Shown here one piece after another: positions 7,947 through 14,768 of a stretch of DNA of 23,800 nucleotides. The stretch comes from an uncultured Bifidobacterium sp. (lineage in GTDB: Bacteria; Actinomycetota; Actinomycetes; Actinomycetales; Bifidobacteriaceae): NCBI GenBank assembly GCA_937874315.1, contig CALNAE010000110.1, positions 1 through 23,800 on the forward strand, given 5' to 3'. The notes beneath the pieces were generated by a model that made no database searches, was not told the origin of the DNA, and worked only from the letters and a program-made list of their open reading frames with translations. The translations under genes and the position numbers were made by a program. Each line of letters begins with the position of its first letter. Position 1 is the first letter of the stretch.

Positions 7947-9473
7947 ATGCCGATTCCACATACTGCGCCGACTCCACCGGTGCGAGCCGAGCGCTTATCG
8001 ATGCGGTCGGTCTCGAGCACTGCCTCCATGCCGATCCCGGTCGTGCTCGCCTCGCAATCCGTTTCTCGTCGTAATGTGCTCAACGCCGCCGGCATCTGCC
8101 CGATTATCCGCGTCTCACACGTCGACGAGCCCGCGGTGGTTCGAGCGTACGCCGAACGGCACGGCATCGACGCGGGCCACGTGACCATCGCACAGCAGGT
8201 GAGCGCGCTGGCGAAGGCCAAGGCGCTCACGGTATTCGAGGCGTATCGTCAGGTGGCCGAGGCTGCGCGCGGCGCCGAAGGCGAGCAGATCACCGCCTTC
8301 CCCCTGCGCGGTCATGGCGTCGACGGGCAGGAGCCGTCGCCGGCTCAGATACCGGGAGCCGGCGGTTCGCCGTCCGACAGACGATTCGTTCGCATGTCCA
8401 CCGCCACACGGGATTTCTCCGATATCCAGATGCCGGTCGAAACCGCAGCGATGCGCGGCAGCGCGTCCGAACGCGGGGGTCTGGCCCACAGCACGGTGGG
8501 TCCGGTGATTATCGGGTGCGACTCGATGTTTCTCTTCGACGGGGTCAGCTATGGCAAGCCGCATGACGCCGCCACCGCCCGCGAGCGGTTACGAGCAATG
8601 CGGCTGCATTCCGGTGAACTATGGACCGGCCATTGCGTGATCGACTTCGCATCGGGCACGTCGGCGGTGGGATCCAGCCATGCGCAGGTGCGTTTCGGCG
8701 ACTACTCCGACGAGGACATCGAACGGTACATCGCCACGGGCGAGCCGCTGGAAGTGGCCGGGTCGTTCACCCTGGAGGGATTCGGATCGGCGTTCATCGA
8801 AGGTATCGACGGCGACCCGCACGGCGTCATGGGCGTGAGCCTGCCGTTGTTGCGGCACCTGGTCGAGCGGCTCGGCATCACCTGGACCGATCTGTGGAAT
8901 GTGCGCCGCGGCGAGAGCGAGCCCATGGACAAACAGCAGGCGCAACTACACACCCCGCCCAAGGAGAACGTCCATCAGCCCGGCGACGGCTGGGTCGCCT
9001 GCGACTGCGGCCGGCGTCATTGGGGGACGAACGGCGCTGCCGGCATACTGCTGGCTCGGCGCGATCCCGAGACCGGCGCAGTCGCATCCGTGGTGATGCA
9101 GCACCGTGCCGTGTGGAGCGCCGAGGGTGGCACCTGGGGCGTCCCTGGAGGCGCCATCGCAGACGGGGAGAGCCCGGTCGAGGGCGCGTTGCGCGAGAGC
9201 TTCGAAGAGGCCAACATCAGGGCGGCCGACATTGATGTCGTCGGGTCGTATCGCGAGGATCATGGGCCTTGGGCCTATACCACCGTATTCGCCTTCGAAA
9301 AACCCGGTCACCGCGTCGAGCCACGGGCCAATGACGACGAAAGCATCGCCATCGCTTGGGTTCCCATCGCAGACGTTGCGCACCGGGGATTGCTGACCGC
9401 GCTGCGCAACGATTGGCCGCGATTCGCCGAAAGGCTCGCCACGCTCGCCGCACAGGCTAAGCAGGCCGAATAG
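7947..9473 (+). CDS. Maf-family nucleotide pyrophosphatase fused to a NUDIX hydrolase
   Basis: A 508-residue two-domain protein. The N-terminal half is Maf-like: LASQSVSRRNVL (34-45) matches the LASxSPRRxxLL substrate loop, IIGCDSM (188-194) holds the expected catalytic Asp192, followed by YGKPHDAATARERL and the C-terminal GSFTLEGFGSAFIEGIDGD. Maf proteins hydrolyse non-canonical or modified NTPs. An unusual low-complexity stretch (about 95-185) separates the AKAKAL helix from IIGCDSM. The C-terminal part (about 345-508) is a NUDIX domain of the actinobacterial CDCGRRHWG...GAAG type. Its NUDIX box at 402-424 keeps the metal-binding glutamates, but Asn replaces the late Gly and Ser a hydrophobic residue. 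Start: ATG 7947 has AGGAAG (7936-7941) five bases upstream; ATG 8028 has none. Both halves suggest nucleotide-pool cleaning. Confidence 0.88.
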   Translation: MPIPHTAPTPPVRAERLSMRSVSSTASMPIPVVLASQSVSRRNVLNAAGICPIIRVSHVDEPAVVRAYAERHGIDAGHVTIAQQVSALAKAKALTVFEAYRQVAEAARGAEGEQITAFPLRGHGVDGQEPSPAQIPGAGGSPSDRRFVRMSTATRDFSDIQMPVETAAMRGSASERGGLAHSTVGPVIIGCDSMFLFDGVSYGKPHDAATARERLRAMRLHSGELWTGHCVIDFASGTSAVGSSHAQVRFGDYSDEDIERYIATGEPLEVAGSFTLEGFGSAFIEGIDGDPHGVMGVSLPLLRHLVERLGITWTDLWNVRRGESEPMDKQQAQLHTPPKENVHQPGDGWVACDCGRRHWGTNGAAGILLARRDPETGAVASVVMQHRAVWSAEGGTWGVPGGAIADGESPVEGALRESFEEANIRAADIDVVGSYREDHGPWAYTTVFAFEKPGHRVEPRANDDESIAIAWVPIADVAHRGLLTALRNDWPRFAERLATLAAQAKQAE

Positions 9474-9647
9474 ACGTGGAGGCCGGCCCGGCGCACTGGG
9501 CGTACGAGATTGGTCGCAGACGGCGCCGGATAAACGGACGGCACACGGCGCGTGTCATTCCAACGGATGAGGGCCGAGGAGTCGCGATGGCTCAATCATC
9601 CGTCTGCACGATGGAGTGCGCGAGGCGCTTCTCCTACGCTCGGCGGT
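9474..9647. other. Intergenic gap before the ABC transporter operon
   Basis: 174 bp without a supported gene. ACGGATGA (9563-9570) and TCATCCGT (9596-9603) form an 8-bp perfect inverted repeat 25 bases apart. TACGCT (9635-9640) lies 7 bases before the ATPase ATG and is the likely -10 of a leaderless transcript; TGGAGT (9612-9617) is a weak -35 at 17 bases. Confidence 0.4.
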
Positions 9648-10571
9648 ATGACAACCACAGCATTACCGCCGACCTCACCGTCGCAACGCAGTACACAGCC
9701 ATCATTCCTCCAGGATGTCGCGCAACCGGGATCCCAGACCGAACCGGTGCTGCAGGCCACCGATCTGGTGATGGATTACAGACCTGCCGTATCGAGTACC
9801 CGAGGGACGCGTGAGGTTCCGGTCGCCGCGGGTATCGGTGCCGCCACGGCGCCGGCGCTGGATCATGTGGACTTCGTTCTGGGGTCGGATCGTTCGGTGG
9901 CGGTGATGGGTCCGTCGGGCTCGGGCAAGTCCACGCTGCTGCATGTGTTGGCCGGCATCCTGACGCCGACGCAGGGCCGTGTGCTGTACCAAGGTGACGA
10001 TATCGGTGCCCTGACGGACGCCGAACGCACGAAATTGAGACGTCAGTCCTTCGGTTTCGTCTTCCAGTCCGGTCAGCTGCTGCCGGAGCTGTCGGCGGTG
10101 GAGAATATCGCGCTGCCGATGATGCTCGGCGGCGCGCCATATCGTCGGGCCGCCGACTGCGCCATGCTGTGGCTCGAACGGCTGGGCCTGCACGAATTGG
10201 CGACTCATCGACCCGGTGAGATGAGCGGAGGGCAGCTGCAGCGGGTCGCCATCGCACGTGCATTGAGCATCAAGCCTCATATCGTATTCGCCGACGAGCC
10301 CACCGGCGCGCTTGACCAGACCACCGGCCAGCAGGTGATGACCATGCTGATGCAGGCGGCGAAAGCCAATCATGCCGCGGTGGTTGTCGTCACTCACGAC
10401 CCAAGCGTCGCCCGATTCTGCGACAGCACCGTGAGCATGCAGGACGGGCATCTCATCGGGGATTACGGCCGGACCCGTGACGAGGGTTCGACCGGCTATC
10501 ATGCGAATGCCGATGTTGCCGTGTCGGCTGCCGTGCCGGCCCTCCGGCAGAGTGCGATCAGGGGGCTATGA
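9648..10571 (+). CDS. ABC transporter ATP-binding protein (MacB/LolD/BceA type)
   Basis: A 307-residue ATPase that would power the FtsX-type permease encoded next. All nucleotide-binding motifs are present: Walker A GPSGSGKST, Q-loop FVFQSGQLLPELSAVENIALP (the first Gln is the Q-loop residue), signature MSGGQLQRVAIARAL, Walker B IVFADEPTGALD and switch VVVTHD. A Ser/Pro/Gln-rich segment of about 30 residues precedes the domain, and about 30 disordered residues follow it. ATG 9648 was chosen because an earlier in-frame start would add unconserved sequence and because TACGCT 7 bases upstream suggests leaderless transcription. The substrate cannot be read; relatives export lipoproteins, antimicrobial peptides or drugs. 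No adjacent two-component system is present to suggest bacitracin-type sensing. Confidence 0.92.
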   Translation: MTTTALPPTSPSQRSTQPSFLQDVAQPGSQTEPVLQATDLVMDYRPAVSSTRGTREVPVAAGIGAATAPALDHVDFVLGSDRSVAVMGPSGSGKSTLLHVLAGILTPTQGRVLYQGDDIGALTDAERTKLRRQSFGFVFQSGQLLPELSAVENIALPMMLGGAPYRRAADCAMLWLERLGLHELATHRPGEMSGGQLQRVAIARALSIKPHIVFADEPTGALDQTTGQQVMTMLMQAAKANHAAVVVVTHDPSVARFCDSTVSMQDGHLIGDYGRTRDEGSTGYHANADVAVSAAVPALRQSAIRGL

Positions 10572-12031
10572 CAATGACTACCATGCGCATCTGGCGACTG
10601 CTGCACCGATTCGGCCGTGGCAGTGGCCGTGGCACCTCGCTGTTGTCCATGATCGCCTTCGCGGCGGCCAACACGATACTGCTCACCGTTCTGGGCGGCG
10701 TCCATGGATTCATCTGGCGTGTTTCACCGGATCACACGGCGTGGTGCATGGTATCCCGGCAACATTGCCGCCCGGGGGCCATCGCCCAGGCCGCCGCGCT
10801 GTCAGCGAAGACCGCTGCGGACACCGGGGCCCAGTCCTATGGCGAGGCATATGTGGTGCTGGCAATATTCGCCTGCGTGCTGCTGGCGGTACCCTTTGTA
10901 GCGCTCGCGGGATCGGCGGCGCGTTTGTCCGCTTCCCGTCGGGACGCCCAGCTCGCCGCGCTGCGGCTGATCGGCGCCACCAACGCTCAGGTGATGCGGC
11001 TTACCGCGGTAGAGGCCGCCGGACAGGCGTTTGTCGGCGCGCTGCTGGGCGTGGCCGGCTATATGGCGCTGATTCCCGCGGTGACATTGCTGACCTTCCA
11101 GAACCGTCATTTCGACTTCGTTCAGCTCTGGGTCGGATTCGCCGTCATCGCGGTGGTCTGCCTCGGCGAGATGCTGCTGGCCCTGATCTCGGCGTTGGTG
11201 ATGCTGCGTCGGGTGGCCATCACTCCTCTGGGCGTGATGCAGCGTGTCGCACGGCCCCTGCCGACTCGGTGGCGAGCGGTGATCTTCGCCGTGGCGGTGG
11301 TCGTCTCCGTCCTGGTGCTGAAGACTCGGGTTTTGGCATCTCGCATGAGTACGGTCTGGCAGATCGTGATCGTGATCGCGGTGATCGTCATATGCTTCGC
11401 GTTGGTGAACCTCGTGGGCACCTGGGCGATTGCCATGCGGGCGCGGCGCAAGGTGCGCCACCCTCGTGATGCCGCCTCCATGATCGCGATGCGCCGAATT
11501 CTTGACAACCCCAAACGCGCATGGCGCAACGTGTCGGGCATCGCCCTGGCGGTGTTCATCGCGGGCATCACATCCATAGCCGGCTATGTCGGCGCCACGG
11601 TGAAGCCTCCCCATTCCTCGGATGTGGCCGGTATCTGGCTGCTGAAGGACATTGGCACCGGCGGGTTGCTGACCCTGGGGTTTGCCGCGGTGCTCGCCGC
11701 CGTCAGCTGCGGGGTGATGCAGGCGGGCAACGTCTACGAGCAGGAGCGCGAATACCGCATGCTGATGCTGGAGGGCACCGATGCCAAGACGATGAATGCC
11801 GCGCGCCGTATCGAGGTGTTCATGCCGCTGAACACCGTGGTCGTCATCTCCGGCGGCTGCTCGATGCTGCTGATGCTGCCGCTGATGGCCGGCTTGATGG
11901 TGGACCCGACTACGTTGCTGTTCTTCTTCGGCGGCATAGCCGCATGCTATGCGTTGGTGTTCATCGGCGTCTTCGCGGCGAATCGTGTGGCGGCCGGCCT
12001 GGATCTCGTGCACTACCGTGCGGATGACTGA
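10568..12031 (+). CDS. FtsX-like ABC transporter permease
   Basis: Membrane partner of the preceding ATPase, 487 residues. A first membrane segment (about 24-46) is followed by a short extracytoplasmic loop. A core then contains the FtsX-domain pattern SASRRDAQLAALRLIGAT after a hydrophobic helix, with further helices at about 150-215, 235-255 and 265-290. The second half repeats the plan: helices near 330-345 and 365-390, the QEREYRMLMLEGTDAK motif, then two C-terminal helices. There is no large periplasmic MacB-type domain. The ATG overlaps the ATPase stop (ATGA), so translation is coupled. ATG 10574 is an alternative start, with AGGGGG (10560-10565) eight bases upstream. It ends 20 bp from the convergent transporter gene. 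Confidence 0.88.
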   Translation: MTMTTMRIWRLLHRFGRGSGRGTSLLSMIAFAAANTILLTVLGGVHGFIWRVSPDHTAWCMVSRQHCRPGAIAQAAALSAKTAADTGAQSYGEAYVVLAIFACVLLAVPFVALAGSAARLSASRRDAQLAALRLIGATNAQVMRLTAVEAAGQAFVGALLGVAGYMALIPAVTLLTFQNRHFDFVQLWVGFAVIAVVCLGEMLLALISALVMLRRVAITPLGVMQRVARPLPTRWRAVIFAVAVVVSVLVLKTRVLASRMSTVWQIVIVIAVIVICFALVNLVGTWAIAMRARRKVRHPRDAASMIAMRRILDNPKRAWRNVSGIALAVFIAGITSIAGYVGATVKPPHSSDVAGIWLLKDIGTGGLLTLGFAAVLAAVSCGVMQAGNVYEQEREYRMLMLEGTDAKTMNAARRIEVFMPLNTVVVISGGCSMLLMLPLMAGLMVDPTTLLFFFGGIAACYALVFIGVFAANRVAAGLDLVHYRADD

Positions 12032-12051
12032 TGGCCGGTGGCTGATGCCTC

Positions 12052-12996
12052 TCAGCTGAGCAGCGCAGCGACCACGGCGATGACGATGGGGCTCGTGATG
12101 GTGGAGATGAGGATGCCGTCGCGGGCGAAGTCGAGTCCGACGTTGTATCGCGCCGCATAGTTGTAGACGTTCTGTCCGGTCGGCAGTGCGGCGAGTACCA
12201 CGCAGGCATACAGCGTCGCGCCGCGGAATCCCATGATGAAGTAGGAGAGCAGGAAGGCGATCACCGGCATGGCGACGTTTTTCAGCGCCACCACGGCGAT
12301 GGTGGCGTCCCTGCGGTTGCGGTTCTGCATGGGGGCGCTGCCGTAGAGCGACATGCCGAACGCCATGAGAATCATCGGCACGGCCGAATCGCCGATCATG
12401 CTGATCGGGTCGAAGAGGAAGTTGGGGATGGGGAAGAAGCCGAATCGAGCGGTGACGGCCGATACGATGATGCCGGCGAGACTGCCGATCAGCAGCGGCT
12501 GATGCAGTGGCTGCGAGACGATCTCCTTGGCGGATGCCTTGCCTTTGGTCGTCACGTCGAGCACCGTCAGCCCGATGGGGGTGAACACCGCCTGCTGCAT
12601 CACCAGGATCGGAGCGACGAGGGCGGGATTGCCCAGAATATAGGTCGCGATGGGCAGACCGATGTTATTCGAATTGAGGTAGAGCGAATTGAGGGCGCCG
12701 ATGGTGGCGTCCGCGGCCTTGAGATGGAAGAACAGCCGGTTCAGGATCAGGAAGGCCGCGCCCACGGCCAGGGCGGATAGAAAGGCGACCACGATCGAGG
12801 AATGAAAGATCTCGAAGATCGGTTCCTTGGACAGGATCGCGAACATCAGACAGGGACTCGAGACGAAGAAGCTCACGCGATTGAGCACCATCTGCGCGGT
12901 GGGGCCCCCGATCTGCATCCGCGAGGTGATATAGCCGACGAGTATGACGATGCCGATGACGCAAAATCCCTGCATGGCGCTCAATAGACCCGGCAT
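12052..12996 (-). CDS. AEC-family (auxin efflux carrier-type) transporter
   Basis: A 314-residue integral membrane protein with about ten hydrophobic segments in two halves, matching the AEC/Mem_trans family. Visible features are an N-terminal FCVIGIVILVGYITSR helix, the conserved LNSLYLNSNNIGLPIATYILG segment in the middle, MILMAFGMSLYG opening the second half, and the C-terminal LPTGQNVYNYAARY stretch typical of the family. Members move organic acids such as malate or malonate, or amino-acid-like solutes; the substrate here is unknown. The start is ATG at 12996 (reverse), with AAAGGA four bases upstream, giving the usual family length of just over 300. It is the only - strand gene, convergent with the ABC permease and divergent from dapE, so it is probably a single-gene unit. 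Confidence 0.9.
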   Translation of the reverse strand: MPGLLSAMQGFCVIGIVILVGYITSRMQIGGPTAQMVLNRVSFFVSSPCLMFAILSKEPIFEIFHSSIVVAFLSALAVGAAFLILNRLFFHLKAADATIGALNSLYLNSNNIGLPIATYILGNPALVAPILVMQQAVFTPIGLTVLDVTTKGKASAKEIVSQPLHQPLLIGSLAGIIVSAVTARFGFFPIPNFLFDPISMIGDSAVPMILMAFGMSLYGSAPMQNRNRRDATIAVVALKNVAMPVIAFLLSYFIMGFRGATLYACVVLAALPTGQNVYNYAARYNVGLDFARDGILISTITSPIVIAVVAALLS

Positions 12997-13015
12997 GATG
13001 TCCTTTCTTCTCGTT

Positions 13016-13031
13016 GCGCGCCGAGGCGCGC
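13016..13031 (-). promoter_or_regulatory. GC-rich hairpin in the AEC transporter leader
   Basis: GCGCGC (13016-13021) and GCGCGC (13026-13031) pair around CGAG, just upstream of the transporter's ribosome binding site. It could be a short RNA hairpin affecting translation. There is no T-run, so it is not a terminator. Confidence 0.35.
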
Positions 13032-13199
13032 GGTACGGTATTCGCGTGGCGATACATACCCAGTGTGCCACGGCATATCGGCATCGTTGCGCCATTGAGG
13101 CGCGTGGATGCGGGCGCGACTCGGGAGCGTCGTGTAAGCCGACCGGCTTCACCGCCCGCATGTTGGCTCACGCGACAGTGCGATCCGCCGTGGCCACGC

Positions 13200-13212
13200 T
13201 AGGATGTCGGAT
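13200..13212 (+). promoter_or_regulatory. Probable -10 element for leaderless dapE
   Basis: TAGGAT at 13200-13205 lies 7 bases before ATG 13213, with no Shine-Dalgarno sequence between. This also favours 13213 over the in-frame ATG at 13204, which overlaps the hexamer. Confidence 0.45.
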
Positions 13213-14421
13213 ATGAGCACTACGACTGCAACCACCATCACCCCCGTCGATCCGAAGGCCGCGCGCGAGGTCGAACTGGCGCGGCTGTTCACCGACATCA
13301 TGCGGGTGCGCTCCGTCAGCGGCGAGGAAACCGCGCTCGCGGACATGATCGAGGCGTTTCTGCGGGGCTGTTCTCATCTTCGGGTGCACCGCCATGGCGA
13401 CACCGTGGTCGCGACGAATAAGGCCGGACGCGAGCGTGGGGTGATCCTGGCCGGGCATATCGACACCGTGCCGGTTATCGGCAACTTTCCGCCGGTTCTC
13501 CTTGAACCCTCGGACCCGCGGATTGACGAGTCCATTGCGTCGGCATACCCCGGCGAGTCGGTGATGTGGGGCCGTGGCGCCACCGACATGAAGGCCTCCG
13601 ATGCGGTACTGCTGTATCTGGCGGCGACGGTTGTCGACCCGCAGTTCGATCTCACCTTCGTCTTCTACGACCACGAGGAGGTGGCCGCGCAATACAACGG
13701 CCTGCGCGTGACGCTCGAGGCCCACCCGGAATGGATTCGGGGGGATTTCGCCATCATCGGCGAGCCCACCGACGGGGTCATCGAGGGCGGGTGCAACGGC
13801 ACGATGCGATTCGACGTCATCACCCATGGCGTGGCCGCCCACTCGGCCAGGGCTTGGATGGGCCGCAACGCCATTCATCTGGCCGGTGGAATTCTGGACA
13901 GGCTGCGCGACTACACGCCGCGCGATGTGACGGTGGATGGATTGGTCTACCGCGAGGGCGTCAACGCCACCATGATCTCCGGTGGCACCGGCACCAACGT
14001 GATTCCCAACGAATGCCGCGTCCACGTCAACTACCGATTTGCCCCCGATAAAACCCTGGCCCAGGCCAAGGCGCTGATGATGGGGCAGGATGCCGGCGTC
14101 GAGCTGGACAATGGGGAACATGCCGCCACGGGGGGCATGTTCGCGGGTTTCGGGATTGAGATGCACGATGAATCGCCGTCGGCCCGACCGGGCCTGGACG
14201 CTCCGCTCACGCGTTCGCTCGTACAGCTGGTCGAGCAACGCACCGGGCAAACCCCTCGGGCCAAACTGGGGTGGACCGATGTGGCGAGGTTCTCCGCGCT
14301 CGGTATTCCCGCCATTAATCTCGGTGCGGGCAGCCCGTTATTCGCCCACAAGGCGGATGAACAGATTGCGATGGGCGAATTGTCCCGTATGGAGAGCGTA
14401 CTGCGTGTCTGGTTGTCCTGA
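13213..14421 (+). CDS. dapE: Succinyl-diaminopimelate desuccinylase (M20 family)
   Basis: Zinc aminoacylase that removes succinate from N-succinyl-LL-diaminopimelate on the way to meso-DAP and lysine. The 402-residue protein has the M20 plan: first metal motif GHIDTVPV, second metal motif GRGATDMKASDA, the catalytic-base motif YDHEEV, metal ligand IGEPTDG, and a C-terminal metal His in FAHKADEQ. A dimerisation (lid) domain lies in the middle, from about 175 to 285 (GCNGTMRFDVITHGVAAHSARAW region begins it). It supplies the pathway that lysA completes. ATG 13213 was preferred to ATG 13204 because of the -10-like TAGGAT 7 bases before it. Other M20 peptidases are possible, but the overall sequence is typical of actinobacterial DapE. 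Confidence 0.9.
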   Translation: MSTTTATTITPVDPKAAREVELARLFTDIMRVRSVSGEETALADMIEAFLRGCSHLRVHRHGDTVVATNKAGRERGVILAGHIDTVPVIGNFPPVLLEPSDPRIDESIASAYPGESVMWGRGATDMKASDAVLLYLAATVVDPQFDLTFVFYDHEEVAAQYNGLRVTLEAHPEWIRGDFAIIGEPTDGVIEGGCNGTMRFDVITHGVAAHSARAWMGRNAIHLAGGILDRLRDYTPRDVTVDGLVYREGVNATMISGGTGTNVIPNECRVHVNYRFAPDKTLAQAKALMMGQDAGVELDNGEHAATGGMFAGFGIEMHDESPSARPGLDAPLTRSLVQLVEQRTGQTPRAKLGWTDVARFSALGIPAINLGAGSPLFAHKADEQIAMGELSRMESVLRVWLS

Positions 14422-14510
14422 TCGCCGGCGCTGACGCCGTCTCGCGCGTACGACGTGCGGTCATTTCGCGACCGGCTGCAACCGCGGATGCACACAATTC
14501 TTATTTTTTG

Positions 14511-14519
14511 TGTCATACT
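14511..14519 (+). promoter_or_regulatory. Possible extended -10 promoter for rne
   Basis: TGTCATACT matches the extended -10 pattern TGn + TATAAT-like hexamer (CATACT, 4 of 6). It sits in an unusually AT-rich patch. No good -35 is seen, as can be the case for extended -10 promoters. Transcription would begin near 14525-14526. Confidence 0.35.
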
Positions 14520-14521
14520 TA

Positions 14522-14550
14522 GCTGTGGCGGTTCTGCAAGCCGTCACAGC
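14522..14550 (+). promoter_or_regulatory. Stem-loop in the rne leader
   Basis: GCTGTGGCGG (14522-14531) pairs with CCGTCACAGC (14541-14550), ten pairs including one G-U, around a 9-base loop. No T-run follows. It may be a 5'-end RNA structure or an operator. Confidence 0.5.
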
Positions 14551-14696
14551 ATCCATGGCGTCGATCCCCTCGCAGATTACGCGAGCGCCGGTGTCCGTCA
14601 TCGATCAGCTAGGACTTTTGTAGGTGCTTCTTTATGGTGCGCAGCAGGTGCGCGGCCGCGGTGACAGCGTGGCGTGAGAACCATGGAGAGCCGGAA

Positions 14697-14768
14697 ATGA
14701 CGATACGGTGCAGCGTTATCGTCGAGGAGCATTGTGCCCAGAACGAATCAGCAGGATTCACAGGATGA
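14697..14768 (+). CDS. Possible 23-codon upstream ORF overlapping the rne start
   Basis: ATG 14697 is preceded by GGAGAG (14685-14690) at an ideal 6-base spacing and opens a frame that stops at TGA 14766-14768. The frame is offset by +1 from rne and runs 32 bases past the rne GTG before its stop codon ends. The predicted peptide begins MTIRCSVIVEEHC and resembles no family I know. It could be a leader peptide that modulates rne translation, or a chance ORF. Confidence 0.25.
   Translation: MTIRCSVIVEEHCAQNESAGFTG

Larger units (their letters stand above)
14422..14733. other. Long dapE-rne intergenic region (rne leader)
   Basis: 312 bp without a confirmed gene. It holds a small hairpin CGGCG-CTGA-CGCCG (14426-14439) just after dapE without a T-run. 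An AT-rich patch with the inverted repeat ACACAA (14492-14497)/TTGTGT (14508-14513) follows, then an extended -10-like TGTCATACT (14511-14519) and a strong stem-loop (14522-14550). A GGTGCGC direct repeat near 14635-14651 and a possible 23-codon upstream ORF (14697-14768) complete it. The rest shows nothing I recognise. Confidence 0.6.

Noticed and set aside
12051..12060. The palindrome CTCAGCTGAG between the two convergent genes as a bidirectional terminator.
   Set aside because: It has no loop and no T-run on either strand, and it overlaps the stop codon of the AEC transporter gene.
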